From: CAYSQW01 sp964433135
GTDB taxonomy: Bacteria > Acidobacteriota > Aminicenantia > Aminicenantales > Aminicenantaceae
Assembly: GCA_964433135.1 (NCBI GenBank)
Contig: CAYSQW010000042.1
Span: 1-29,989 of the forward strand
DNA length: 29,989 nt
Direction of reading: 5' to 3'
The position numbers were made by a program, and so were the translations under genes. The notes under the pieces were generated by a model. It was not told the origin of the DNA and made no database searches. It saw only the letters and a list, made by a program, of their open reading frames with translations. Shown here piece after piece: positions 6,680-15,742 of this stretch. Every line of letters begins with the position of its first letter. Position 1 is the stretch's first letter.

Positions 6680-9256
6680 ATGAAATCCGAAAACGCAAAA
6701 AACCCCCGCTTCGCCCTCCGGGTTCTCGATTTCATTCTGCCGAAAGAGGATGCATATCTGCTGAAAGACAGCTTCATCGACCTTTATCTCGGCATGCTAA
6801 AAAACCGGGGCCCGGCGGCGGCGCAAATCTGGATCTGGATGGAAATCATCAAATCCCTGCCGGGAATCATCACCGCCGGCCTGTATTGGAGGTTCTGGAT
6901 GCTCAGGAATTATATTTTGGTCGCCGTCAGAAATCTAAAAAGACATCGGGTCCATTCATTTATCAATATCACAGGGCTGTCCCTGGGAATGGCATTCAGC
7001 CTGCTGATTTTTCTTTGGATCCATGATGAGATCGGATTTGACCGGTTTCACCTTCAAAAACACAATATTGCTCAGGTTTTTTCGGTTCTCCAAAACGACC
7101 GAGGGCAAAGCCAGACCTGGATGGGATCGTATTATCCTCTGGCCAAAGCATTGAAGACAGAATGTCCTGAAATCATTGAGGCCGCCCGGATCACCAGCAC
7201 CACCGGAATCCCCATCCGACAAGGCGAAACGACATTCACGAATGACATGATCGCTTTGGCGGATCCGGAATTCTTCAACATCTTCTCATTTCCACTGCTG
7301 AGGGGAGACCGCGAACGCGTCCTCTCGGACCTTCCATCCATCGTCATTACGCGCAGGATGGCACAAAAATATTTCGGAAACCTCGATCCCTTAGGTGAAA
7401 CGCTGAACCTGAACGGGGCCACCGATCTGCGCGTGACGGGCGTGCTGGAAAACGTCCCCGCCCAATCTTCACTTCGTTTTGACTGCATCATCCCGTTTCT
7501 ATGGAATTTCGACGATCATAAAGAACCGGAACACTGGGGCGGAAATCCCCTCGAGACCTATGTTCTGCTGCATGAAAACACCGATTTCGACAAGGTCGCC
7601 CGTAAGATCACGGCCATTGTGGACAAACATCACCCCCGCAAAACCTTCACGGAAAATTTTTATCTCCACCCGTTAATCCGGAAACACCTGTATTCTCCCC
7701 AGGGAAACAGCCTCATAAACAGCATCTTTATCTATTCGGTTGTCGCTTTTCTCGTACTGATCATCGCCTGCATCAATTTCATGAACCTGAGCACGGCCCG
7801 GGCCGCCACACGCAGCCGGGAAATCGGAATGCGGAAAGTGCTGGGAGGGATCCGCGGCGATCTTATCCGGCAGTTCATGGGAGAATCTCTATTGATCGCT
7901 TTCATCTCTCTTGCGGGAGCCATCCTCCTCATCATTCCATCGCTTGCTTTATTCAACCGTCTGCTCAATAAAAGTTTCGTTCCCGGAGACCTGCTGCAGG
8001 CCGAGGTATTGATGGCCTTCATCGGCACGGCGTTGATAACCGGCATTCTGGCCGGCACCTATCCGGCCCTCTATTTATCCCGGATGAAGCCGGTTTCCAT
8101 GCTGGGGAAACGAACGGGCATCGGCATCCCCGGCTCGTCGTTACGGAAGATCCTTGTCGTCTCTCAGTTTTCCGCGTCCATGATCCTGATCATCTGCCTG
8201 CTGGTTTTTTCCCGCCAGATGCGCTACATGCAGCACAAGGACCTGGGATTCGATCGCGACAGCCTGCTCACGCTTCGAATCTTTCCGGAAGTGGGACAGC
8301 ATTATGATACGCTCAAGACAGAACTTATGAAAAAACCCTCGATCGCCGGCGTCACGAGAAGTCTTCAGCACCCGATGAACATCGCATCTACCGTCGGCGC
8401 ACTCGATTGGGAGGGAAAAGACCCCGAGGAAAGCATCTCCATGAACTGGGATTATATCGGATTCGATTATTTCCAGACATTGGGTTTGGAATTTCTCGAC
8501 GGCCGCGGTTTTTCCATCGAACACCCTTCCGATCTCGACGGCGCTTACGTGATCAACGAACAGGCGCTCAAGCTTATGGGTGGGGGAACCGTCGTGGGCC
8601 GGCGCATGTCCGTTTTCCGCAAGGAAGGCCGGATCATCGGCGTCGTGAAAGATTTCCACTTTCGTCCCCTCTTTCAAAAGATCGAGCCGTTCGTGTTCCT
8701 TCTCGATCCTAATCTCGGCAGCAATATCTTTCTGCGCCTCCCCTTCGGCGCATCCGCTTCGCTGCTTCGCGACATCGAGGAGACTTGCAAAACGATCATC
8801 CCGGGAGCGACGGTCGCGACCGATTCTTTCAACGATCTGCTCTTGACGCATATCTATGCGACCGAACAACGGATGGAGAAGCTTATCGGTTATTTCGCGG
8901 CTGTGGCGGTTTTAATATCCTGCCTGGGGCTTTTCGGCCTGGCGGCCTTTATGGCTGAGCGAAAAACCAAGGAGATCGGAATGCGAAAGGTTCTGGGAGC
9001 ATCCGTCAGCCAAATGATTTTCATGCTGTCGAGGGATTTTACGAAATGGGTGTTGATAGCCAATGTGATCGCCTGGCCGATCGCATATTTTATGAGTCGG
9101 AAGATGCTTGCCCGTTTCGCCTACCGAATCCCGATCGGAGTGGATGTTTTTTTGTTTTCAGGTTTTTTCGTTCTTCTCATCGCCGTCGTCACCGTGAGCT
9201 TTCAGGCCGCGGCGGCCGCCCGTGCCAATCCCATAGACTCCCTGCGCTATGAGTAA
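6680..9256 (+). CDS. FtsX/MacB-type ABC transporter permease with PadR-linked prefix domain
   Basis: This is an 858-residue permease with two MacB/FtsX halves. Residues 1-75 form a soluble prefix (NPRFALRVLDFILPKEDAYL and onward) resembling the permease prefix domain 2 of PadR-associated transporters. The first membrane helix is near 97-114, followed by a periplasmic core domain and an FtsX domain with the coupling motif EIGMRKVLG at 381-389. A second periplasmic domain follows, then a second FtsX domain with the same motif at 765-773 and closing membrane helices. MacB-type systems act by mechanotransmission on periplasmic substrates. No ABC ATPase gene is adjacent, so the energising subunit must be elsewhere or absent. 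It is co-transcribed with the PadR gene, with only a weak GGAA upstream of the ATG. Confidence 0.88.
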   Translation: MKSENAKNPRFALRVLDFILPKEDAYLLKDSFIDLYLGMLKNRGPAAAQIWIWMEIIKSLPGIITAGLYWRFWMLRNYILVAVRNLKRHRVHSFINITGLSLGMAFSLLIFLWIHDEIGFDRFHLQKHNIAQVFSVLQNDRGQSQTWMGSYYPLAKALKTECPEIIEAARITSTTGIPIRQGETTFTNDMIALADPEFFNIFSFPLLRGDRERVLSDLPSIVITRRMAQKYFGNLDPLGETLNLNGATDLRVTGVLENVPAQSSLRFDCIIPFLWNFDDHKEPEHWGGNPLETYVLLHENTDFDKVARKITAIVDKHHPRKTFTENFYLHPLIRKHLYSPQGNSLINSIFIYSVVAFLVLIIACINFMNLSTARAATRSREIGMRKVLGGIRGDLIRQFMGESLLIAFISLAGAILLIIPSLALFNRLLNKSFVPGDLLQAEVLMAFIGTALITGILAGTYPALYLSRMKPVSMLGKRTGIGIPGSSLRKILVVSQFSASMILIICLLVFSRQMRYMQHKDLGFDRDSLLTLRIFPEVGQHYDTLKTELMKKPSIAGVTRSLQHPMNIASTVGALDWEGKDPEESISMNWDYIGFDYFQTLGLEFLDGRGFSIEHPSDLDGAYVINEQALKLMGGGTVVGRRMSVFRKEGRIIGVVKDFHFRPLFQKIEPFVFLLDPNLGSNIFLRLPFGASASLLRDIEETCKTIIPGATVATDSFNDLLLTHIYATEQRMEKLIGYFAAVAVLISCLGLFGLAAFMAERKTKEIGMRKVLGASVSQMIFMLSRDFTKWVLIANVIAWPIAYFMSRKMLARFAYRIPIGVDVFLFSGFFVLLIAVVTVSFQAAAAARANPIDSLRYE

Positions 9257-9287
9257 TGACAGCAGATCATCCGAAAAACCTGAATGA

Positions 9288-10403
9288 CTACAAACGGATG
9301 AAAAAGCCGATCCTCACCTGAAAACCGGAGAGGTCGAGTTTGAATTGTTTGAGTTCGAGATCGGAGTCACTCCAATAGTTGGTCGGATAGAGCTGACGGT
9401 ATACACCCCACTCCCGCTCGGCGTATATCTCCTCCATACCCCAATATCCATTCCAGGAATTCTGCAGTTCATAGGTCTCTTCGGAATTCTGATCGCGGTA
9501 GATGTATTCCACCTGTCCGGCTCCGTAAGGTTCCTTTATGGTCAGGAGCGTATAGCCTCCCTCAAGAAACACACCCATGTTTTTCAGCATTTCGATATTC
9601 AGCTTCACCCCGAAATCTCCGATGAAGCGCTCCCCTTCACCATCCATGCTGTAACGGGTTTCTCTTTCCTCCCAGTAACCTAAATAATCCGAATACCCGA
9701 TCACGAGCGTACGGTCGAATTTCAGGGTTCCGCTCCAGTATCCGACCGAGGCGAACGCTTCCACGGAAAACCGGGAGCTCAACGGAAAGGCATAGTGGAG
9801 TCCCAGCATCGGAGCCCAGCCTTCCACAGAAAGCTCGTGAGGAAAATAGGTCAGCTCGCGGGAAAAATCTTCGACCATGTCGACGGCATCCGGCAGCAGC
9901 GCTTGAACCCGGTACGAATCCGTCACTTCCGAATCCGCTCGTGCGGCCATGTATTTGGCTCCCAGAGAAACCGACAGCCTCGGCGTCAGATGATACTTCA
10001 CGCGGAAGCCGAAGGGGAACGCATGGGAGATCTTATTGAAATCACCTTCGGACGCGGCGCTCAAATCGTATGAAGTACCGAAGATCCGTTGAAAAAAAGC
10101 ATATTGCTCCCCATAAAAAAAATGGTAATAGCTTTCGGAGTAATCGGAAAGCAGATTGAAATCGGCGGGATTCAGAGCGGCATATCCTCCATAGAGTTCG
10201 ACGGAAAAACGCCTGAAAAAGACATCCGGCAGCACCTCGCCCGCCTGGAACGAGTTCCATTCCAAGCCCCGTTTATGACGGCCCTGCTCGCTGCCGACGG
10301 CGGGAAGCGCTCCGATCAGAAGGCAGCAAGCCAAACCGTAAATCAGGCTCATCCCGGCCGGCGGCTTTTTGCGCGGAAGGGATTCCCTGTTGAGGCGGTT
10401 CAT
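9288..10403 (-). CDS. Putative outer-membrane beta-barrel protein
   Basis: I do not recognise a named family. The 371-residue product has a basic N-terminus and a hydrophobic signal segment (MSLIYGLACCLLIGALPAVG). The rest is rich in alternating aromatic and polar residues, as in beta-barrels (VKYHLTPRLSVSLGAKYMAA, LHYAFPLSSRFSVEAFASV), ending in the strand-like LSGFQVRIGFFIRL. The ATG at 10403 overlaps the stop of the upstream peptidase gene (ATGA) and has GGAGG five bases before it, so translation is coupled. The C-terminal third is similar to the decayed gene at 27188-27562. A structural or transport role in the outer membrane is an inference. Confidence 0.7.
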   Translation of the reverse strand: MNRLNRESLPRKKPPAGMSLIYGLACCLLIGALPAVGSEQGRHKRGLEWNSFQAGEVLPDVFFRRFSVELYGGYAALNPADFNLLSDYSESYYHFFYGEQYAFFQRIFGTSYDLSAASEGDFNKISHAFPFGFRVKYHLTPRLSVSLGAKYMAARADSEVTDSYRVQALLPDAVDMVEDFSRELTYFPHELSVEGWAPMLGLHYAFPLSSRFSVEAFASVGYWSGTLKFDRTLVIGYSDYLGYWEERETRYSMDGEGERFIGDFGVKLNIEMLKNMGVFLEGGYTLLTIKEPYGAGQVEYIYRDQNSEETYELQNSWNGYWGMEEIYAEREWGVYRQLYPTNYWSDSDLELKQFKLDLSGFQVRIGFFIRL

Positions 10404-11863
10404 CGCAAACCTCCCTGCTTCCGTAAATAGCGACGCCGGATACTTTCCGGCGGATTCAGGTCCGGCGGCGTCAAGTACGGAGCCGGCTCCTCCATCCGCG
10501 ACAATTCCATCATGAGGGAAGGGGATGTGGAGTCAAACAACCATCGGACAAATCTGGATTCCATGTTCACGCCTGAATAATCGCGGAGATAATTCAGAAA
10601 TTCAAACGTATCGAAAGGCGCAAAGCTGTAATTGTGATGCAGGTATCTCAAAAAAGCGATCATCTGGCCGCGTCCCCCCAGTTCATGGGCAACGGCCTGC
10701 ATGATATGAGCTCCCTGATCATATGCGCGGCGGTCGAATCCGACGGCGATCGGAGAACGGGCGCCTACCCAGTTGGACCGGTAGGAGGGATACATGGCAT
10801 AAAACCAGGGATCCACGGAATGCTCATACCACTCATTGATCGCCTCATCCAGCCATGAATCTCTGAAGGTTTTTTGAACCGTTGAGCACCCGAAATACAT
10901 GTGGAACACCTCATGCTGAAGAGCCCACAGCGAGGTGATGGTTCCTCCGTAATATTCCATCCCCCCGCCCTTGGAAACCAGGAGCACGCTCAATCCGCCG
11001 GGCATGGGAAAAGGACCGAAATTCATGGCCAGTTCGGGCAGCCACCACTCCAAAAGCGCATATGCGTCCGGAATCGAAGCGGCTCCCCTGAAAGCCAGGA
11101 TCCGCACATCCACTCCAGCGATATTACGCTCGGCCAAGATGGTATCATCCTGAGGAAGAAGCGCAAACATCACCGTATAGGAAGCCACCGGCCTTTCGGT
11201 CCGCAGCACCCATTCCTGGAGGCCGGCCGTATGACGGGATTCCACCAAACCCGACCCGATACAGTGGAACAATCGATCCCCGTGAACCCGGAATGTCAGT
11301 GTGTGGGGAGCCAATTCCTCCGGGGAATTGATGGTGGGAAAAATTTCTTCGTTTCCTCTTCCATACAGATCATGGACTTGGGTGGAAAAACGAGGATAAC
11401 CTTGGGGAAGATTCAGTCGGTATTTCATCTCAAGAACATGCACCGTTCCCGCCGTGAGACGGCGCTGGAACACCAAAGCCTGCTGCGTCGTCTCCGGGAA
11501 GCTTATGATCCGAACGTCCGCTTCGTTTCCGTAGGATAAGAGCTCTCCATCCAGCCGGATCTCATTGAGAGCATGACCGCGCAGAACGGGATCGAAATGG
11601 ATCAAGGGGATGACCTGTCCCGGGCGCATGGAGAAGGTGACCACCGCATGCGCATCAACCACGGACAGTTGAGGATAGTAATCAAAAACGACCGAAAAGT
11701 TGCTGATATCGATTCGAAACGTCTCATCCAGAAGACGATCCACATCCTGACTGTAGTCCCCCGAGGCCGCCGAACCCGCGAAAAGCAGACACCCAATCAA
11801 TCCCGAGAGCAGTAAAATTCCGAGGCGGCTCGTGGGCCCTTTTTTCGAACACGAATCTTTCAT
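10400..11863 (-). CDS. Exported M1-like zinc metallopeptidase
   Basis: The protein has the complete gluzincin motif: H317-E318-V-F-H321, then 18 residues, then E340 (SWLDEAINEWYEHS). A GGMEYYGG segment at 300-307 corresponds to the GxMEN substrate-binding loop of M1 aminopeptidases. An N-terminal beta domain (about 45-190) comes before the catalytic domain. The protein (487 residues) ends soon after a short helical tail, so it lacks the large C-terminal domain of full M1 enzymes. A signal peptide (LGILLLSGLIGCLLFAGSAASG) predicts a periplasmic or surface location. The M in GxMEN is followed by EYY rather than EN, so amino-terminal specificity may differ. It is translationally coupled to the downstream barrel gene, and its ATG overlaps the stop of a possible leader ORF. 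Confidence 0.82.
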   Translation of the reverse strand: MKDSCSKKGPTSRLGILLLSGLIGCLLFAGSAASGDYSQDVDRLLDETFRIDISNFSVVFDYYPQLSVVDAHAVVTFSMRPGQVIPLIHFDPVLRGHALNEIRLDGELLSYGNEADVRIISFPETTQQALVFQRRLTAGTVHVLEMKYRLNLPQGYPRFSTQVHDLYGRGNEEIFPTINSPEELAPHTLTFRVHGDRLFHCIGSGLVESRHTAGLQEWVLRTERPVASYTVMFALLPQDDTILAERNIAGVDVRILAFRGAASIPDAYALLEWWLPELAMNFGPFPMPGGLSVLLVSKGGGMEYYGGTITSLWALQHEVFHMYFGCSTVQKTFRDSWLDEAINEWYEHSVDPWFYAMYPSYRSNWVGARSPIAVGFDRRAYDQGAHIMQAVAHELGGRGQMIAFLRYLHHNYSFAPFDTFEFLNYLRDYSGVNMESRFVRWLFDSTSPSLMMELSRMEEPAPYLTPPDLNPPESIRRRYLRKQGGLR

Positions 11864-11910
11864 GCCGGTATATCCTCATAGTGGGGTTGAAACAGAAGCG
11901 TGTTCTTCAT
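11860..11910 (-). CDS. Possible 16-codon leader ORF before the metallopeptidase gene
   Basis: A short frame, MKNTLLFQPHYEDIPA, starts at an ATG (11908-11910) with GGGAGGGA a few bases upstream, the best ribosome site near this gene. It ends in a TGA that overlaps the ATG of the metallopeptidase (ATGA). The peptidase itself has only GAGG about 10-12 bases before its start. Such an arrangement would translationally couple the peptidase to the leader. There is no recognisable attenuator codon run, and the peptide may be meaningless; the claim rests on the ribosome site and the overlap. Confidence 0.4.
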   Translation of the reverse strand: MKNTLLFQPHYEDIPA

Positions 11911-11960
11911 GACAATCCCTCCCTATCGAATCCGGATTTTCCTTTAAGACCTTCACATTG

Positions 11961-11988
11961 ATAGTATTTACAGCAAACTCCATGCCAA
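11961..11988 (-). promoter_or_regulatory. Candidate promoter of the metallopeptidase-barrel operon
   Basis: On the minus strand TTGGCA (11983-11988) and TACTAT (11961-11966) are separated by 16 bases. The match is 5/6 at -35 and 4/6 at -10. It lies about 50 bases upstream of the leader ORF, inside the 273-base gap between the DUF3160 gene and the peptidase. The remainder of that gap (12000-12136) shows no gene or convincing terminator. Confidence 0.4.
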
Positions 11989-12136
11989 ACCGCATAGAAA
12001 AGAAAAGACCATCCCGCCCGAGGAAAAACGCCGTATTTACGGCTCCGCCGGCGGACCGCTCCGTCGCTTCCGCACGGCCGATGCAAAATTAATTTACACG
12101 CGACTCTTTACGCGAGCCGTCCCGCTCCCTACCCCA

Positions 12137-14260
12137 TCAACGCTGAACGACGAACGTTTTTGTCCACTCCGGCGGATCCGGACGGCTGCGGTCGTTGCCC
12201 ATCTGCTGCCACTTCTCATCGGTCAACCGGTCGTCCATCGGATGTTTGAATTCATAGGTGGAAAAAACCGCACCGCCGCACAATCGCTGCCCTTCCCGAT
12301 CTTCAACCATGACGTAGATTTCGAAGGGAGAGCCCACGCCTTCTTCGAGAACCTGTTTCGAGTTGATGTCGGTATGCACATCGGCGATAACATCCATGCG
12401 GTCGTCGGCATCGGATGTCACGCGGCGCATGAGTTCCGGCGGGAATCGTTTCAGTGAGGAGAGCACGGCTCCGATGCTCCAGATCAGATCGTATTCCCTA
12501 CGGCTCAGCGTTTCACCCGCGATCTCTTTCCCGGCCGCCGTTTCCAGAACCGATAGGATCTCTTCAAATTGAGCGATCTTTGCCGGCACCCCGGGAAGTT
12601 GCAGATCGAGTTCCGTCAGGTTTTCCCGCAGATCCCGCATCATCTCCCCGAGCCGGGAATAGACTTCGGGACAGGGCTCCACATACCCTAGAGTCGGGAC
12701 CGGTCGCGGGGGGAGCGAGGTGCGTGTCGCCATGGTATAACTCTGCTTGGCATAAAGGATGGTATCGTGCCGAAGCTCGGCCCATGATCCCAGGGCGGTA
12801 TAAAGCCGCTTGTCCTCCCAGGCCCGGTTCCGCATGAATAGCGGCAGTGAATCCAAAGGCCGGGAAAAGAGAAGCGGGCGCAGACTGTGAAGCCACCGCC
12901 AGTAGAGATTTTGCGTCCATTCCTCATGCGCCAGGGAGGAAAATTCATCTCTCAGATTATCAAGCTGCTCGTCATACCCGGTATATTCGGTATCCCCCTC
13001 CTTTTCCAGAATCTGTCGGGCCCGCCCGGATCCGAGGACCGCCATGACATCAAGCCCCCGGGGGAACGCCCGCACGGGGCCCACGACGGGGATGATCTCC
13101 ATGGTGAAGGGTTTCCCGGTTCCCGTGTATTTGAGCAAAGGGCGATCGTTTTTCCGATGAAAAACCAGCTCCTGAAAAATATAGGAATCGGGAATAAACC
13201 GCTGCCCTATGAAACGAAACCCCTGGTTCGTATCTCCGAAAACTCCATCCTCGGCGAATGCCGCCCCGGATAAGATCCCGGGCTTGCGCAGCCGTAGGGC
13301 CCGGGTTATGAAGGCATCGAGCTTATCCCGATCGGCGAAAGCCGCGGTTTTCGCCGAAGGACCGTAGATATCATCGATCAGCCGGATGTAATCTTCCACA
13401 TTGAGATCATCCATCCTTCCCACAAAATAAGCGGTAGGCCGGTAAAGCCGGGACCACAGCTCGCGGGCTCGAGCGTCTTTTCGTAGTGCCTCCGCAATAA
13501 GGATCGCCTGCAGCGTCATCTTTCTGCCGTGTGAGACGCCTTCGTCCGTTTCCATCGGCTTGAGCTTGAAATCGATCCTCCCGTACCACATCATGGCCTT
13601 GAAGTACCGCTTGAAAGCGTCGTTTCTCGTGTAGTGCCCCCTGGGGACATACTGGCTATAATCCTCGTAGGCATAGGGTGTTTTATGCAGACTCGGATTT
13701 TTCACATATTCAAGCAGCGGGCGGAATCCCATTCCCGCATGCGCTTCGATATTTTGAATTTCCCGTTCGACAAGCTCCTTGAGAGCCGCATCGGTTTCAT
13801 AATCAGGGTTCAATATCTTCCGGGCCACCGAAAAAAATCCGGTATTCAACCGGGCGGCCCGGCCGACATCGCGGCCGTTCGCTTCATCCGCCTGGGCTCG
13901 GGACAGCTCGATCATCCGCTCCGTCAATTCTTCCATCAACGGATAGAGCCGTTCCAGTTCCAGGATCCGCAGCAGGGTGTCGAAAAAAAAATGCGAGGCA
14001 TGCAGGACCGCGTCCGTCGTCACGAAAACGGGGATATTCTCCTCTTTATACCGGGAGTAGACCTGGGCGATGTCTTCAGCCGAACCGGGTATGACGACAA
14101 AGCCGTTCCGCTCCAGCAAACGACGTGCCGGAATCGACAACCGTTGTCCCGCTGGACTTGAATATCCCGCCTGCGGCGGTATGCTCTCCCCATGGGCGGC
14201 CATCTCACCCGCCAATACCAGCATAAAAATCAACCCGATTCCGAACAAGATTTTTTTCAT
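12137..14260 (-). CDS. Exported DUF3160-family protein
   Basis: This 707-residue protein belongs to the DUF3160 family, judged from its N-terminal region (ERNGFVVIPGSAEDIAQVYS, then NIPVFVTTDAVLHASHFFFD), and from the following long helical part. The family has no known biochemical function. The start at 14260 gives a signal peptide (MKKILFGIGLIFMLVLAGEM) and has GGGGAGAGGGATC before it; an upstream in-frame start at 14371 would add a non-signal tail and is rejected. The C-terminal segment (DVIADVHTDINSKQVLEEGV, then PFEIYVMVED) looks like a small beta domain. It precedes the peptidase and barrel genes on the same strand, but with a 226-base gap before the leader ORF and a separate promoter candidate. 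Confidence 0.8.
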   Translation of the reverse strand: MKKILFGIGLIFMLVLAGEMAAHGESIPPQAGYSSPAGQRLSIPARRLLERNGFVVIPGSAEDIAQVYSRYKEENIPVFVTTDAVLHASHFFFDTLLRILELERLYPLMEELTERMIELSRAQADEANGRDVGRAARLNTGFFSVARKILNPDYETDAALKELVEREIQNIEAHAGMGFRPLLEYVKNPSLHKTPYAYEDYSQYVPRGHYTRNDAFKRYFKAMMWYGRIDFKLKPMETDEGVSHGRKMTLQAILIAEALRKDARARELWSRLYRPTAYFVGRMDDLNVEDYIRLIDDIYGPSAKTAAFADRDKLDAFITRALRLRKPGILSGAAFAEDGVFGDTNQGFRFIGQRFIPDSYIFQELVFHRKNDRPLLKYTGTGKPFTMEIIPVVGPVRAFPRGLDVMAVLGSGRARQILEKEGDTEYTGYDEQLDNLRDEFSSLAHEEWTQNLYWRWLHSLRPLLFSRPLDSLPLFMRNRAWEDKRLYTALGSWAELRHDTILYAKQSYTMATRTSLPPRPVPTLGYVEPCPEVYSRLGEMMRDLRENLTELDLQLPGVPAKIAQFEEILSVLETAAGKEIAGETLSRREYDLIWSIGAVLSSLKRFPPELMRRVTSDADDRMDVIADVHTDINSKQVLEEGVGSPFEIYVMVEDREGQRLCGGAVFSTYEFKHPMDDRLTDEKWQQMGNDRSRPDPPEWTKTFVVQR

Positions 14261-14481
14261 GATCCCTCTCCCCGGGAAGCGCCCGCACTTTGAGCGGCAT
14301 CCCTCTTTGCAGAATCCGGAGGCCGAAGAAAAAGGAGGCTTCCCTTCATCCTTGGTCAATCGGAGTATCATCCCCGAGGATTGACATTAAAAATAACCTC
14401 ATCAATCATCCAGGGGTTGCATGTCCTTCATCATTAGCAATCCCGGAGGCGGCTGTCAGTCAACCATGCAAACGGCATGAT

Positions 14482-15372
14482 CTATCCTCTCACCAGGAGG
14501 GATTTGGCATAGCGCCCATGGAGAGAGCCGATCGCTTTGGCGGCATGCAGGATCAGGCACAGCAGAACGACCCCGCCGAAAGCGATCAACGGCGCCGCCC
14601 AACCCGGGACATCCAAAACAAATCGCGGAAGGTCCAGCAGCGGGTGGTGAAGAGACCATTTGAGATACGGAAACAGGATGCACTTCAGCGCGGCCGAGGA
14701 AAAAGCCAACAGCAGCAAAAAATAGAGAGATCCCAGCGGAAGCTGTAGAAGCATGTACCCAAAACACTTCCAGGTATGCGACTCGGTCACCAGGGCTTTC
14801 AATTTACCCCTCCAGCTCAGGCTTTTTTGGACGAACAGGGGTTTGCGCGGCATGCGGATCCCCAGCAGGGCTTCGACGATTCTTCCCTCCAGAAGCGCGG
14901 CTCCCCGCAGCGAAAAAAGATAAAGTCCGGTCAGCGGAAGGCCGATGATAAAGACCAGGCTGACCAACGAAACGGCAAATCCCATTCCCGCCCAGAGACC
15001 GTAAGCCAACCCGGTCAATCCGGAAAGAAGCATATAAAAAAAAGCCCCCCAGGCCCGAGCCCTTCCCAGAATCCCAAAAAATCGACGAAAAAATGACCTT
15101 CCTCTCGTCGGCCCATGAAGCGACAGACCCGGCGACAGACGCGACTCGATCTCCCTGTAAGCCGATGCGGTCTCGGCGGGGCTTCCGTATCGTTCCATCA
15201 GGGGGGGCAGCGCCTTGGCTTCAGGCACTCCCGGCGTCTCTTCCATGATTTTATCGATCGCAGTGGAGAGATGTTCTTCGGCATCGGACAGCGCATCCTG
15301 AATCAAAGCCCGGTCGCATCCCTTGAGCTCCGTTTCGAGCCGCCGGAGATATTCTCTTATGCTTTCAATCAT
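14482..15372 (-). CDS. HAAS/sensor-type membrane protein (paralogue 2)
   Basis: This is a 296-residue protein with an N-terminal helical HAAS-like domain (about residues 1-75: MIESIREYLRRLETELKGCD, then DALSDAEEHL, then ERYGSPAETASAYREIESR). A multi-pass membrane domain follows, with four or more hydrophobic helices and the segment LEGRIVEALLGIRMP, like the bacterial 'putative sensor' domain that precedes some histidine kinases. It is a clear paralogue of the protein at 15743-16651. The start at 15372 has GGAGGAAG upstream and overlaps the PadR stop by eight bases (ATGATTGA); the reading from 15447 runs through the PadR gene and is rejected. HAAS domains are typically coded next to PadR regulators, so it may transmit an envelope or ligand signal to that regulator. 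Confidence 0.78.
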   Translation of the reverse strand: MIESIREYLRRLETELKGCDRALIQDALSDAEEHLSTAIDKIMEETPGVPEAKALPPLMERYGSPAETASAYREIESRLSPGLSLHGPTRGRSFFRRFFGILGRARAWGAFFYMLLSGLTGLAYGLWAGMGFAVSLVSLVFIIGLPLTGLYLFSLRGAALLEGRIVEALLGIRMPRKPLFVQKSLSWRGKLKALVTESHTWKCFGYMLLQLPLGSLYFLLLLAFSSAALKCILFPYLKWSLHHPLLDLPRFVLDVPGWAAPLIAFGGVVLLCLILHAAKAIGSLHGRYAKSLLVRG

Positions 15373-15730
15373 GATCTTCCTCCAGAACGGCATCCACAAA
15401 CGATTTGGTTCGATTCCAGATCGCCGTCCAGCTTTCCAGGGTTTCACGACCTCCGGCGGTGATGTGATAATATCGTCTGGGAGGTCCCGAAACCGATGGA
15501 TCGACGCGGCTGGCCAGGAGCCCGCTGTTTTCCATGGAACGGAGAACCGGGTACAACGCTCCCTGTTTCATCATGGGCAGCCGGCCGCTTTCGGCCTCCA
15601 GTTGTTTGGCGATCTGATATCCGTACATCGGTTCCTTCGCACGTGCGAGAAGAGACAGCAGAACCAGAGCCGAAGTCCCTGAATTGAGCTCCTTCTGGAA
15701 CTTTTTATTGGCATCGATTTCATATCCCAT
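15365..15730 (-). CDS. PadR-family transcriptional regulator
   Basis: This is a 121-residue winged-helix regulator. PadR hallmarks are GTSALVLLSLLARAKEPMYGYQIAKQLE (helices 1-2, residues about 18-45), MMKQGALYPVLRSMENSGLL (recognition region), the wing with GPPRRYYHITAGGRE, and a C-terminal helix. It has GGAGGATCAC before the ATG. It lies between two paralogous HAAS membrane proteins: 12 bases after the first, and overlapping the second by eight bases. This is the only DNA-binding protein in the operon, so it probably binds the palindrome at the operon promoter (16730-16750), giving autoregulation. Confidence 0.92.
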   Translation of the reverse strand: MGYEIDANKKFQKELNSGTSALVLLSLLARAKEPMYGYQIAKQLEAESGRLPMMKQGALYPVLRSMENSGLLASRVDPSVSGPPRRYYHITAGGRETLESWTAIWNRTKSFVDAVLEEDHD

Positions 15731-15742
15731 GTGATCCTCCGT

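Noticed and set aside
8141..8869. A 242-codon minus-strand frame within the permease gene.
   Set aside because: It is antisense to the well-supported FtsX permease and has no ribosome site or recognisable domain.
14460..14481. CATGC/GCATG hairpin just after the second HAAS gene.
   Set aside because: The five-pair stem has no T tract; not enough for a terminator.
15408..15417. GGTTCGATTC, resembling a tRNA T-loop.
   Set aside because: It lies inside the PadR coding sequence and no cloverleaf can be drawn around it. No tRNA gene was found.
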